DNA of 64,000 bases from Mycolicibacterium vinylchloridicum (GTDB taxonomy: Bacteria; Actinomycetota; Actinomycetes; Mycobacteriales; Mycobacteriaceae). A model generated the notes under the pieces. That model had not been told where the DNA came from. It saw nothing but the letters and a program-made list of their open reading frames with translations, and made no database searches. The DNA is taken from positions 186,001 to 250,000 of the forward strand of contig NZ_JACBJQ010000002.1 in the NCBI RefSeq assembly GCF_013404075.1, given 5' to 3'. Position numbers and translations under genes: made by a program. Positions 52,822 to 60,950 of this stretch are shown piece by piece. Within the stretch, counting starts at the first letter, position 1. Each line of letters starts with the position of its first letter.

Positions 52822-54722
52822 GTAAGTTCGTCGAGCCGGCTGAACCGGGCTGCGGCTATCGGGTTGGCATCGGCCACCAGGTCGGTGAACCGATAGTTGG
52901 CGATTTTGGCGACTTCGATCAGTGCAAAGGCCTTTTCGGCGGCATCGGAGTTGTCCATCCGGGACCAGCCGTTGCGCAGCACCCGGTCGAAGTGCTCGGT
53001 TTCCCGCGCGCAGATGATGAGCGGGAAGCCGAAATGGTCGCGGTAGGCGGTCGCCAGCTCGACGACATCGTTGTGGTCGTCCTCATCGAGGTTCGACAGA
53101 GCCACGTGGTCGACGGCGAGTGCATGCCCGCTTTCGTCCTCGGCGCCCAGATCGTTGAAGTTGTTGAGTAATTCGAGCTGCTGTTCTGAGGAACCGGTCA
53201 GCACCGCGTCCTGGAACGCCTCGCGCAGGGCTTTGGTGTCGGCAAACGGTCGCTGTTCAAACGCGCGCTCGATTGCCCACGGCACATCCTGAACGACGTG
53301 ACCGAACACCTCGGTGAACCGTTCCTTGGTCATCGTGTTCACCTCGTCCAGGGTTATCGAGCCGCCACCTGCGACTCGCGGGCCACGCGAACCGGTATGG
53401 AAGAACACAACATTGAGCAGAATCGCGGCGACGGCGCCGATGCTGATACCGCTGCCGAAGATCAGGTCAATCCCCTGGGGCATGGCCTTGGCGATATCGG
53501 GATACGACGTCACCCACAATGCCAGCGCGAGGCTGGTGGTCACGATGATCAGGTTGCGATGGTCGGTGAAGTCCACCTTGCCGAGGGTTTGGATGCCGAC
53601 GACGGCGACGGTGGCGAACAGCGTCAGCGCTGCGCCGCCCAGAACCGGGTTGGGGATCGAGGAGACGATGGCGGCGACCTTCGGCAGGAAGCCCAGGATG
53701 ATCATGATGACCCCGGCGGCGGCCACCACCCACCGGCTCTTGACGCCGGTCAGCCGGACCAGACCGACATTCTCCGAGAACGCGGTGTAGGGAAACGAGT
53801 TGAAGATGCCGCCGATCACCGTGGCGAGGCCGTCGGCCCGCAGCACGTTGCCGATGTCGGAGGCCTTGATCCGCTTGCCGACGATCTCGCCGGTTGCGAT
53901 GGTCGATCCGGTCGATTCGACCGCGGTGATGAGCAGCACGATGATCATCGTCAGGCACGCGACGATGTCGAACTTGGGCATCCCGAACAGGAACGGCTGG
54001 GTGAAGCCGACGACCTCGGCCTGGCCCACTTTGCCGAAATTCATATCGCCGAGCGCATAGGCCACTGCGCAGCCGATCACGAGTCCGAGCAACACGGCGA
54101 TCGTCGCCACGAAGCCGCGGAATAGGCGCTGGATCGCCACGATGATGGCAATCGTGCCCAGCGCGTAGAGGAACCATCGAATATTGGTGGGGTCGTGTTC
54201 GCCGGTGTGCGGGTTGGTCACCGCGTCACCGGCACCGACCGGAACCAGACACAACCCGATGATCGTGATCAGCGTCCCGGTGACCACCGGTGGGAAGAAG
54301 CGCAGCAGCTTGATGAAGATCGGCGCGATGAGGAACGTGAACACGCCGGCCACGATCACCGCGCCATAGACGTAGAGCAGGCTGGCCGAGCCGCCGCCGT
54401 GGGCCAGACCGATCGCGATGATCGGCGACACCCCGGCGAACGTGACACCTTGCAGCAGGGGAAGCCGCACACCCACCTTCCAGAACCCGACAGCCTGAAT
54501 GATCGAGGCGATTCCGCAGGTGAACAGGTCGGCCGTGATGAGCTTGACCAGCTCCTCCTGGGGCAACTTGATCGCGCCGGCGATGATGATCGGGACCAAC
54601 ACCGCGCCGGCGTAGAAGGCCACCACGTGCTGGAAGCCGTAGGTGGCCAGTTTCGGGATGGGCAGCACCTCGTCGACGGCATGTGCTCGCGTGTGCTGTT
54701 TCTTCGTGGTCGGAGCCGACAT
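52818..54722 (-). CDS. Purine (xanthine/urate) permease fused to an OHCU-decarboxylase-like domain
   Basis: 634 residues from ATG 54722 (an in-frame TTG at 54731 adds three); residue numbers below count from that TTG. Residues ~25-450 are an NCS2/SLC23 permease with about 14 helices, including LLQGVTFAGVSPIIA, ESTGSTIATGEI and NSFPYTAFSENVG. Residues ~464-625 form an extra domain matching OHCU decarboxylase in spacing and motifs: FTEVFGHVVQDVPWAIERA, QQLELLNNFNDLG, then TAYRDHFGFPLIICARE and EVAKIANYRF. The catalytic His of the usual HPDL motif is absent (the aligned residues are F525-N526). First gene of the purine operon. Usual NCS2 permeases are ~430-460 residues. Confidence 0.9.
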   Translation of the reverse strand: MSAPTTKKQHTRAHAVDEVLPIPKLATYGFQHVVAFYAGAVLVPIIIAGAIKLPQEELVKLITADLFTCGIASIIQAVGFWKVGVRLPLLQGVTFAGVSPIIAIGLAHGGGSASLLYVYGAVIVAGVFTFLIAPIFIKLLRFFPPVVTGTLITIIGLCLVPVGAGDAVTNPHTGEHDPTNIRWFLYALGTIAIIVAIQRLFRGFVATIAVLLGLVIGCAVAYALGDMNFGKVGQAEVVGFTQPFLFGMPKFDIVACLTMIIVLLITAVESTGSTIATGEIVGKRIKASDIGNVLRADGLATVIGGIFNSFPYTAFSENVGLVRLTGVKSRWVVAAAGVIMIILGFLPKVAAIVSSIPNPVLGGAALTLFATVAVVGIQTLGKVDFTDHRNLIIVTTSLALALWVTSYPDIAKAMPQGIDLIFGSGISIGAVAAILLNVVFFHTGSRGPRVAGGGSITLDEVNTMTKERFTEVFGHVVQDVPWAIERAFEQRPFADTKALREAFQDAVLTGSSEQQLELLNNFNDLGAEDESGHALAVDHVALSNLDEDDHNDVVELATAYRDHFGFPLIICARETEHFDRVLRNGWSRMDNSDAAEKAFALIEVAKIANYRFTDLVADANPIAAARFSRLDELT

Positions 54723-54770
54723 GCTTACCAAGAATCGGCCATGTCCGCCGACTGCGCATGTTGAGACCGC

Positions 54771-55871
54771 TCAGCGGTCGATTCTGGCGGGTCGGCAGAT
54801 CCGGGTTTGATTGCCGCCGGCGCGCTTCGCCGCGTACATGGCGGCATCGGCCGACCGGATCAGATCATCCATCGCCGAACCGCAGCCCCACCGGACGACC
54901 GCCGCGCCGACGCTCGCGGTGACCGGATGCGGCAGCGCGGCGATCGCCGTGCACAGTTGTGACGGCAGCCGTTCGGCGAGCTCGGCGGGAACGGCGTCGA
55001 TGACGATGAACTCCTCGCCGCCGAAGCGCCCGATGATGGCTGAACTGGTACTGGTCTCGCGTAGCGCCCAGCCCACTGCGGTCAATGCCTGATCGCCGGC
55101 GAGGTGGCCGTATACGTCGTTGAGTTTCTTGAACTTGTCGAGGTCGATCATCACGACGGTGAGGTGTAAGTCGTGGCCCGGTGACGTCAACAACGTCGTT
55201 GCCCGCTCGTAGAAGGCCCGCCGGTTCAGGACACCGGTCAGTGGGTCTTGGTCGGAGCGCACCACATCGGCGCCCATGGTGCGCATCACCGCTTGGATCG
55301 CCAGCGGGACGGCGAGGTTGAGCTCGACGACCAACCACCAGCCGGCGCTGGCAACCGCCCAGCCGTAGTCGTGGATCACCCGGGAGGCACAGAAAGCGCC
55401 GACGGCGATACCGATGACGACGGTGAACGTAATCGCCTTGGAGTTGTGGAAGAACGCGGCGTAGCCGCCAATGACGGCCATGCCGGTGCAGCCCATCAAC
55501 GCGACCATCGGGTAGGTCTGCATCACGCAGCCGACACCGATGAGCATGCTGCCGAGGACCGCCATCCTCAGTGATTGACCCCGGCTCGGCCACCCGCGCA
55601 GCCACAGCGCGCTGTAGGTGATGCCGGTGAGCACTGCCGCGCCGCCGAACGTCCACGCCCACACCGGCGGGACGTTGCGCATCGTCGGCGTGGCCGCACC
55701 CATCAGAATCAAGGCCGCCGAGATGAGCCCCATCAGCACTCGGGTTGGTAACTCCAAGCCACGAGCCCTCAAGTATCCGGATAGCCACTCGAATTGATCC
55801 GGCAGCCGCCACCATCGCGCGAACGGTCCGCCGGCCAGGTTGCCCTGGCCGGAAGCCCGCGCGTCGGTCAC
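54771..55871 (-). CDS. Membrane GGDEF diguanylate cyclase
   Basis: 366 residues, GTG start. N-terminal WLSGYLRARGLELPTR, then five to six membrane helices (~45-195) and a GGDEF domain with DPLTGVLNRRAFY, IDLDKFKKLND and active GRFGGEEF. It is a paralogue of the protein encoded at 43335, sharing helix layout and the C-terminal AADAAMYRAKRAGGNQ-like ending. It lies 49 bp upstream of the permease gene, same strand. Confidence 0.9.
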   Translation of the reverse strand: MTDARASGQGNLAGGPFARWWRLPDQFEWLSGYLRARGLELPTRVLMGLISAALILMGAATPTMRNVPPVWAWTFGGAAVLTGITYSALWLRGWPSRGQSLRMAVLGSMLIGVGCVMQTYPMVALMGCTGMAVIGGYAAFFHNSKAITFTVVIGIAVGAFCASRVIHDYGWAVASAGWWLVVELNLAVPLAIQAVMRTMGADVVRSDQDPLTGVLNRRAFYERATTLLTSPGHDLHLTVVMIDLDKFKKLNDVYGHLAGDQALTAVGWALRETSTSSAIIGRFGGEEFIVIDAVPAELAERLPSQLCTAIAALPHPVTASVGAAVVRWGCGSAMDDLIRSADAAMYAAKRAGGNQTRICRPARIDR

Positions 55872-56023
55872 CGCGCCGCCCCTCCCCGCACCTGGTTCAC
55901 CGTAGCCGGAGCAAATCGGCAGGGGGGCGAAACATCGACGCCGGGCGAAAATAAATCCAGCTTAAAACCTGTGGTGCAGCCCGGGGTAGACCGCTGCGAG
56001 GTAGGACTGGCTAACCTGTTTGC

Positions 56024-56293
56024 ATGAGCACGCAATCGGTCCCCGGTGGGGTGGTGCACAAGCTGCCGACAGATTTGCGCACGGCGCTGCTCGGCAACGA
56101 CACCGCGCTCGCCGCGTGGAAGGACATCACTCCCCTGGCCCGCAACGAGTTCATCTGCTGGGTCGAAGATGCCAAGCAGGAGAAGACCCGGGAGCGCCGC
56201 ATCCGCCGCACGCAGGAAGAGCTGGAGGACGGCATGCGCCGCCCGTGCTGCTGGCCCGGGTGCAAGCACAGGGAACGCAACGGCAAGGCCTAG
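56024..56293 (+). CDS. YdeI/OmdA-type small protein
   Basis: 89 residues. It has LPTDLRTALLGNDTALAAWKDITPLARNEFICW, the core of the bacteriocin-protection YdeI/OmpD-associated family, then a charged segment and a CCWPGCKHR C-terminal tail. Role unclear. Convergent with, and overlapping by 4 bp, the TetR gene. Confidence 0.75.
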   Translation: MSTQSVPGGVVHKLPTDLRTALLGNDTALAAWKDITPLARNEFICWVEDAKQEKTRERRIRRTQEELEDGMRRPCCWPGCKHRERNGKA

Positions 56294-56883
56294 GTGGCCC
56301 GCAACCCGTACATGTAGGTCGTGAGGTATTCATCGATGACCGGCCGGCGAATCTGCCGGGCGCCGGGCATCGTGATCAGCAGCGCGTACAGGCCGACGAG
56401 GAACGACACCCCGTTGTGCATGACGTCGACGTCGGCGGGGATCTCACCACGATCTCGTGCGCGCCCGAGTTCGGAGACCACGGCGACGATCACCGGGTGA
56501 TTCTGGGATTCCTCCGCCGGCGGGCGGCTCGTCGAGAAGTGCAGGGCCAGAAAATCTTTGAACAAGCGGTTACCGAGCCGACGCTCCAACTTCTCCAGTA
56601 CCCGGAAGCACTCGGCGAGGGTGTCCCGCACGGTGTGCGGCTTGCCGAACGAACGGGTGAGCTCGGCGGCCATCCGGTCCTCCTCGCGCTTCTCCAGCTC
56701 GAGCAGAACGTGTTCTTTGGTAGGGAAGTGGAAGAAGAAGGTGCCATGAGCGACACCCGCGGCCGACGCGATCGCTCCGGTGTCCGCCGCCGCCATTCCG
56801 GCGCGTTTGAACTCGACCAACGCGGCCTCGAGTAGCCGCTCGCGCGTCTGTACGCCCTTGCGGGCCGGCTTGTCCGTCAACAC
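56290..56883 (-). CDS. TetR-family transcriptional regulator
   Basis: 197 residues from GTG 56883 (GGAG 9 bp upstream); a TTG at 56901 would add six. The N-terminal helix-turn-helix reads AIASAAGVAHGTFFFHFPTKEHVL. The ligand domain is helical. It is divergent from the membrane-protein/oxidase-subunit operon and probably controls it through the palindrome at 56926. Confidence 0.9.
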   Translation of the reverse strand: MLTDKPARKGVQTRERLLEAALVEFKRAGMAAADTGAIASAAGVAHGTFFFHFPTKEHVLLELEKREEDRMAAELTRSFGKPHTVRDTLAECFRVLEKLERRLGNRLFKDFLALHFSTSRPPAEESQNHPVIVAVVSELGRARDRGEIPADVDVMHNGVSFLVGLYALLITMPGARQIRRPVIDEYLTTYMYGLRAT

Positions 56884-56925
56884 AAAACTGACTCCACTCA
56901 AATAATGTTAGCGTGTGGCAGATAT

Positions 56926-56939
56926 CTGAGTTGACTCAG
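56926..56939. promoter_or_regulatory. Palindrome, candidate TetR operator
   Basis: CTGAGT-tg-ACTCAG lies between the divergent TetR and membrane-protein genes, just upstream of the GGAGGA ribosome site (56943-56948). Overlapping divergent -10-like elements occur around 56902-56910. Confidence 0.5.
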
Positions 56940-56954
56940 TTCGGAGGACGGACC

Positions 56955-57701
56955 ATGCAGATCCTCGAGCAGGCACAAGACCTGCCGAAGGCCGGAAACA
57001 TCAAGGCGCAGTGGGTGAGTCTGTGGACCGGACCGGCGGCTGGCGTCGTTCTCCTGATCGCGGCCCTGGTCTTTCCCGGTTTCTGGCCGCCGACGTCCCC
57101 GACGATGGACGCCGAACAAGTGGCGTCCTTCTACGCCGACCACACCGCCTGGATCCGGCTGAGCCAGGTGACATTCAACCTGTGCGGCATCATGATCGTG
57201 CCGCTGCTCATGGTGATCGTCGTGCAGATGAAACGGATGAAGGGCCAAAGTCACGTCTTCGCCTACTGCTTTCTGACGGCGGTCGTCAGCGGTGCCACGA
57301 TCTTCGCGCTGTCCAACGTCTTCTTTCTGGTCGCGGCGTTCCGGCCCGAGCGCGATCCTGAACTCATCCAGCTGCTCAACGATCTCGCCTGGATAGTGTT
57401 CATCGCGCCGGTCGGCATGGTCGTCTCGCAGTTCGTCTTGCTGGCTGTGGCGGTGTACTTCGATGACCGCACCGATCCGGTCTTCCCTCGGTGGGTCGGA
57501 CATATGTCATTGGTCATCGCCGTGGTGATGGCGCCCGCCGCGGGAGCGGCGGTCTTCCAGACCGGCCCGCTGGCCTGGGACGGGTGGTGGTCGTTCTGGG
57601 TGCGCAACGGCGCGTACGCGGCGTTCGTCATCGTGATGTTCTTCGTGTTGCGCAGGGCGGTATACCGGCAGGCTGTCGACGACGGAGTAGTGGCGGCGTG
57701 A
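56955..57701 (+). CDS. Multi-pass membrane protein, paralogue A
   Basis: 248 residues from ATG 56955 (GGAGGA upstream). About six membrane helices. Features shared with the next gene: His in ADHTAWIRLSQ (63), QMKRM (91-95), FRPERDPELIQLL (129-141) and GPLAWDGWWSFW (204-215). No known domain recognised. It heads an operon with a second paralogue and two cytochrome-oxidase-like subunits, so a respiratory or membrane-redox role is inferred. Its stop overlaps the next GTG. Confidence 0.85.
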   Translation: MQILEQAQDLPKAGNIKAQWVSLWTGPAAGVVLLIAALVFPGFWPPTSPTMDAEQVASFYADHTAWIRLSQVTFNLCGIMIVPLLMVIVVQMKRMKGQSHVFAYCFLTAVVSGATIFALSNVFFLVAAFRPERDPELIQLLNDLAWIVFIAPVGMVVSQFVLLAVAVYFDDRTDPVFPRWVGHMSLVIAVVMAPAAGAAVFQTGPLAWDGWWSFWVRNGAYAAFVIVMFFVLRRAVYRQAVDDGVVAA

Positions 57702-58441
57702 GTGTCCTTACCCCCGGACAGTTTTCACCGACGACCGCCGACGGCGGCAAGCGCGACGTCCGGTGGATGACGTGGTTCTTCCCGGCTTGGTACTCGGTGT
57801 TCGGGATCATCATCTGCCTGCTGACCCGGGTCACGCCGCCGCCGCGGCCCGACGTCACCGCCGCGGGCAAGGTCGCCTTCTTCACCGAGCATCATCTGAC
57901 CATCCAGATCGGATTCGCGGTCCTGCTGGTCCTGCTCGGCGGCGCCGCGATGACCAACGGGCTGGTGGTCTACCAAATGAAGCGCATGTCGGTGGGCTCG
58001 GTGTTCGCCTACGGCTACCTCGGCGGAATGGCCGTCGGAGCGCTGCCCGGATTCCTGTTGGTAACGGTGTGCTTCCTGACCGCGGCGTTCCGGCCCGACC
58101 GCGACCCCGAGCTGATCAGCCTGCTCTACGACGTCGGAATGCTCTCGTACAACGGCTCTTTGGGCTGCTTCTCGGCGGCCTACCTCGTGCTGTCGATCGC
58201 CATTCTCTACGACCGCAACAGGATCTTCCCCACCTGGTTTGCCTACGTCTCGATCTGGCAGATCATCACGGAGGTGATCGCCACTCAGATGTTCGTCTTC
58301 TCGTCGGGGCCGTTCGCGTGGAACGGCTCGATCGCATTCTGGTGGGCGGTGGTGGTGTTCTCCGTCTGGCTGGTCGCACTGATCATCTTGCTGCGCAAAG
58401 CAGCTGACGCTGAGCCCGCCGACGAGCCGGCGTTGGACTAG
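57698..58441 (+). CDS. Multi-pass membrane protein, paralogue B
   Basis: 247 residues from GTG 57698 (GTGA overlap with gene A). About six membrane helices, with TEHHLTIQ (64-71), VYQMKRM (91-97), FRPDRDPELISLL (131-143) and SGPFAWNGSIAFWW (203-216) aligned to paralogue A. Tandem duplication with divergence. Unknown function. Confidence 0.85.
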   Translation: MSVLTPGQFSPTTADGGKRDVRWMTWFFPAWYSVFGIIICLLTRVTPPPRPDVTAAGKVAFFTEHHLTIQIGFAVLLVLLGGAAMTNGLVVYQMKRMSVGSVFAYGYLGGMAVGALPGFLLVTVCFLTAAFRPDRDPELISLLYDVGMLSYNGSLGCFSAAYLVLSIAILYDRNRIFPTWFAYVSIWQIITEVIATQMFVFSSGPFAWNGSIAFWWAVVVFSVWLVALIILLRKAADAEPADEPALD

Positions 58442-58449
58442 GAGTTGGC

Positions 58450-59025
58450 GTGACGGTTTCGGAACAGGCGCCGCAGCGCGAGGCCCACCTGCCCGGTGAC
58501 GGGCACATGTGGGTGATGGTCCTCGGTGACCTCGTCATCTTCGGCGGCTACTTCATCGTGTTCATGATCTACCGCACGATGAACCCGACGGCGTTCCTGG
58601 CCGCCCAGCAGCATCTCCACATCACGATCGGTGTCGTCAACACCGTGATCCTGCTGACCAGTTCGTGGTTCGTGGCGCGGGCGGTGTTGTGCGTGCGTGC
58701 CGGTGATCACGACAGGGCGGTCCGGCTACTGTGGGGCGGGGCCGCCTGCGGGACCGCCTTCATGGTGTTGAAGTGCTCGGAGTGGTACCGCGAAATCGTT
58801 GCAGGGCAGACCAATTCGGACATGTTCTACTCGTTCTACTACGTCATCACCGGCGTACACCTGGTCCACGTCATGATCGGACTCATCGTGCTGGGTGTGC
58901 TGGTGCGTGAACTGCGCGCGCCGGGGCGGCGCCGGGCGTGGATGGTGGAGTCCGGCGCGACGTATTGGCACATGGTCGATCTGCTGTGGGTGATCATCTT
59001 CGCCCTGCTGTATGTGATGAGGTGA
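58450..59025 (+). CDS. Heme-copper oxidase subunit III-like protein (NorE/CoxC type)
   Basis: 191 residues, five membrane helices. It shows GDGHMWVMVLGDLVIFGGYFI, KCSEWYREI, a YVITGVHLVHVMIG helix and ESGATYWHMVDLLWVIIF at the C-terminal end, diagnostic of COX3. No subunit I or II gene is in the operon. It may serve an oxidase encoded elsewhere. Confidence 0.9.
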   Translation: MTVSEQAPQREAHLPGDGHMWVMVLGDLVIFGGYFIVFMIYRTMNPTAFLAAQQHLHITIGVVNTVILLTSSWFVARAVLCVRAGDHDRAVRLLWGGAACGTAFMVLKCSEWYREIVAGQTNSDMFYSFYYVITGVHLVHVMIGLIVLGVLVRELRAPGRRRAWMVESGATYWHMVDLLWVIIFALLYVMR

Positions 59026-59031
59026 CGTGAG

Positions 59032-59301
59032 GTGACCAACGAGCGGACGATCACGCGGACCTGGCTGGTCCTGGTGGCCATCACCCTGGGGTCATGGTGG
59101 CTGGCCCCCGCGCATTCCCGGGGCGTCGCCTCGGCCAGCATCGCTGTCACGTGTGTGGTGCTGGGGCTGGCAGTCATCAAGGCCCGCTTGATCATCCGGA
59201 CCTTCATGGAGGTCCGCAACGCGCCGCGCTGGCTCAAGCTGGCCACGGACGCCTGGCTGGGGTTGCTCGTCGCGTCGGTGTTGGTGATCTACCTCATCTG
59301 A
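59032..59301 (+). CDS. Cytochrome oxidase subunit IV-like small membrane protein
   Basis: 89 residues (GTG start), three membrane helices: TRTWLVLVAITLGSWWLAP, ASIAVTCVVLGLAVIKARLI and WLGLLVASVLVIYLI. It resembles the prokaryotic COX4 family, typically paired with COX3 as here. It overlaps the convergent TetR gene by 8 bp. Confidence 0.82.
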   Translation: MTNERTITRTWLVLVAITLGSWWLAPAHSRGVASASIAVTCVVLGLAVIKARLIIRTFMEVRNAPRWLKLATDAWLGLLVASVLVIYLI

Positions 59302-59890
59302 GACCGCGCAGCAGCACGGCCAACCCGAATTCGAAGGCGTCGTCGGCTCGGTCCGCCTTACCGACTCCGGTCGCCAGCGCTGCTGCGAACTCCGGGCCCA
59401 CCTCGTCGCCGGCTTGCCACGGTTCTTCGGGGGCGGCCACGTCCAACGCGGACCCGAGCACGAAGCAGTCCATCAACGTGATCACCCGCAACATGTCGGC
59501 CGCGCCGAAGCCAGCCCGCTTCAACGTCGCTGCGAGAACGTTGTACATGTGGATCGCGTGGGTGCTGTTCACCGGATACGCCGTCAGCAGCGGGATGAGC
59601 CGCGGATAGCGGGCGTAGCTGCGCCGGTACGAGCGCAGGATGTCGGCGACCACGTCGGCCCACGGACGGTCGGGTTCGTCGTCCGGCAACTGGACTTCGG
59701 ACATCGCGCGTTCGCGCAGGAGCTCGACGATCTGGTCGCGCCCGGTCACGTGGTTGTACAACGAAGACGGACTGACCTGCAGTTTCCTTGCCAAATCCGG
59801 CATGGTGAAGCCGCCGGTGGCGACCACGAGCTCCATCGCGGCAGACGCGATCCGGTCGGTGGACAGTAGCGGCGTCGGCGGACGGCCCAT
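59294..59890 (-). CDS. TetR-family transcriptional regulator of the hydrolase operon
   Basis: 198 residues. The N-terminal helix-turn-helix reads TMPDLARKLQVSPSSLYNHVTGRDQI. The C-terminal region (FVLGSALDVA) resembles TetR_C. It is divergent from the nitrilase operon; the inverted repeat at 59935 between them is the likely operator. Confidence 0.9.
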   Translation of the reverse strand: MGRPPTPLLSTDRIASAAMELVVATGGFTMPDLARKLQVSPSSLYNHVTGRDQIVELLRERAMSEVQLPDDEPDRPWADVVADILRSYRRSYARYPRLIPLLTAYPVNSTHAIHMYNVLAATLKRAGFGAADMLRVITLMDCFVLGSALDVAAPEEPWQAGDEVGPEFAAALATGVGKADRADDAFEFGLAVLLRGLR

Positions 59891-59934
59891 GAATGTCCCC
59901 TCTCCTCTTGCGAAGAAGTATGAGCCAGTTCACA

Positions 59935-59959
59935 CTAAAACGAAACAGATTCGTTTTAG
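59935..59959. promoter_or_regulatory. Perfect inverted repeat, TetR operator
   Basis: Arms CTAAAACGAA (59935-59944) and TTCGTTTTAG (59950-59959) around a 5-bp spacer. The right arm touches the AGGAG ribosome site (59958-59962) of the nitrilase gene, so binding would block the downstream operon. Confidence 0.75.
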
Positions 59960-59966
59960 GAGTTCG

Positions 59967-60950
59967 ATGATCACCCTGACCGCGCCGGCGCCCGAGCCGC
60001 TGTCCCGCTCGGGCCCCTCTCGCCGCCCGCCGCTGCGGGTGGGACTGGTCCAGCACCGGTGGCGCCCCGACCGCGGCGAGCTCGTCGGCGCGCTGAAGGC
60101 CGGAATCGACAGCGCCGCCGGGGCGGGCGCGTCCGTGGTATTCCTGCCCGAGATCACCCTGCTGCGCTACCCCGCGGACACCCCGGCCGGGGCCAACCCG
60201 AGCGCGCTGGCCGAAGAGCTGGACAACGGCCCCACGTTCGAACTGGCGGCCACTGCCGCGCGGGACAACGGCATCTTCGTGCACGCCTCGCTCTACGAGA
60301 AGACGCCCGACCAGGCCGACGGCCTGGGCTACAACACCGCGATCCTGGTCTCCCCCGCAGGCGAACTCGTCGGACGCACCCGCAAGCTGCACATCCCGAT
60401 CTCGGCGGGCTACTACGAGGACACCTATTTCCGGCCCGGGCCGGGCACCGACCCGTACCCCGTCTACGCACCCGACGGCCTCGACGTCCGCCTCGGCATG
60501 CCGACCTGCTGGGACGAATGGTTCCCCGAGGTCGCCCGCAGCTACTCGCTGGCCGGCGCCGAGCTCGTCGTCTACCCGACCGCCATCGGCTCCGAACCCG
60601 TGTTTCCCGATTTCGACACCCGCCCGCTGTGGCAACAGGTCATCGTCGCCAACGGCATCAACAGCGGCCTGTTCATGGTGGTGCCCAACCGAGTTGGCGA
60701 CGAGGGCAAGGTGACATTCTACGGCTCGTCGTTCATCTCCGACCCCTACGGCAGGGTGCTCGTCCAGGCTCCGCGCGACGAAGAAGCCGTCCTGGTCGCC
60801 GATCTCGACCTCGACCAGCGCCGCGACTGGCTGGAGCTGTTTCCCTTCCTGCTGACCCGCCGTCCGGACACCTACGGGACGCTCACCCGCCCGGTCGTCA
60901 TCGACGAGCCCTACGGCGCCGGCCACGCAGCCACGGCGGTCGTCAAATGA
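59967..60950 (+). CDS. Carbon-nitrogen hydrolase (nitrilase superfamily)
   Basis: 327 residues from ATG 59967. Catalytic triad: Glu in FLPEITLLRY, Lys in RTRKLHIPI, Cys in PTCWDEWFPE. The pattern GYYEDTYFRPG and CWDEWFPE resembles N-carbamoylputrescine amidase-type enzymes. The substrate may be an amide or carbamoyl amine. Its stop overlaps the next start by ATGA. Confidence 0.9.
   Translation: MITLTAPAPEPLSRSGPSRRPPLRVGLVQHRWRPDRGELVGALKAGIDSAAGAGASVVFLPEITLLRYPADTPAGANPSALAEELDNGPTFELAATAARDNGIFVHASLYEKTPDQADGLGYNTAILVSPAGELVGRTRKLHIPISAGYYEDTYFRPGPGTDPYPVYAPDGLDVRLGMPTCWDEWFPEVARSYSLAGAELVVYPTAIGSEPVFPDFDTRPLWQQVIVANGINSGLFMVVPNRVGDEGKVTFYGSSFISDPYGRVLVQAPRDEEAVLVADLDLDQRRDWLELFPFLLTRRPDTYGTLTRPVVIDEPYGAGHAATAVVK

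Noticed and set aside
60059..60946. N-terminal extension of the amidohydrolase frame
   Set aside because: It only overlaps the nitrilase gene out of frame; the ATG at 60947 with an ATGA overlap and family-like N terminus is the better start.
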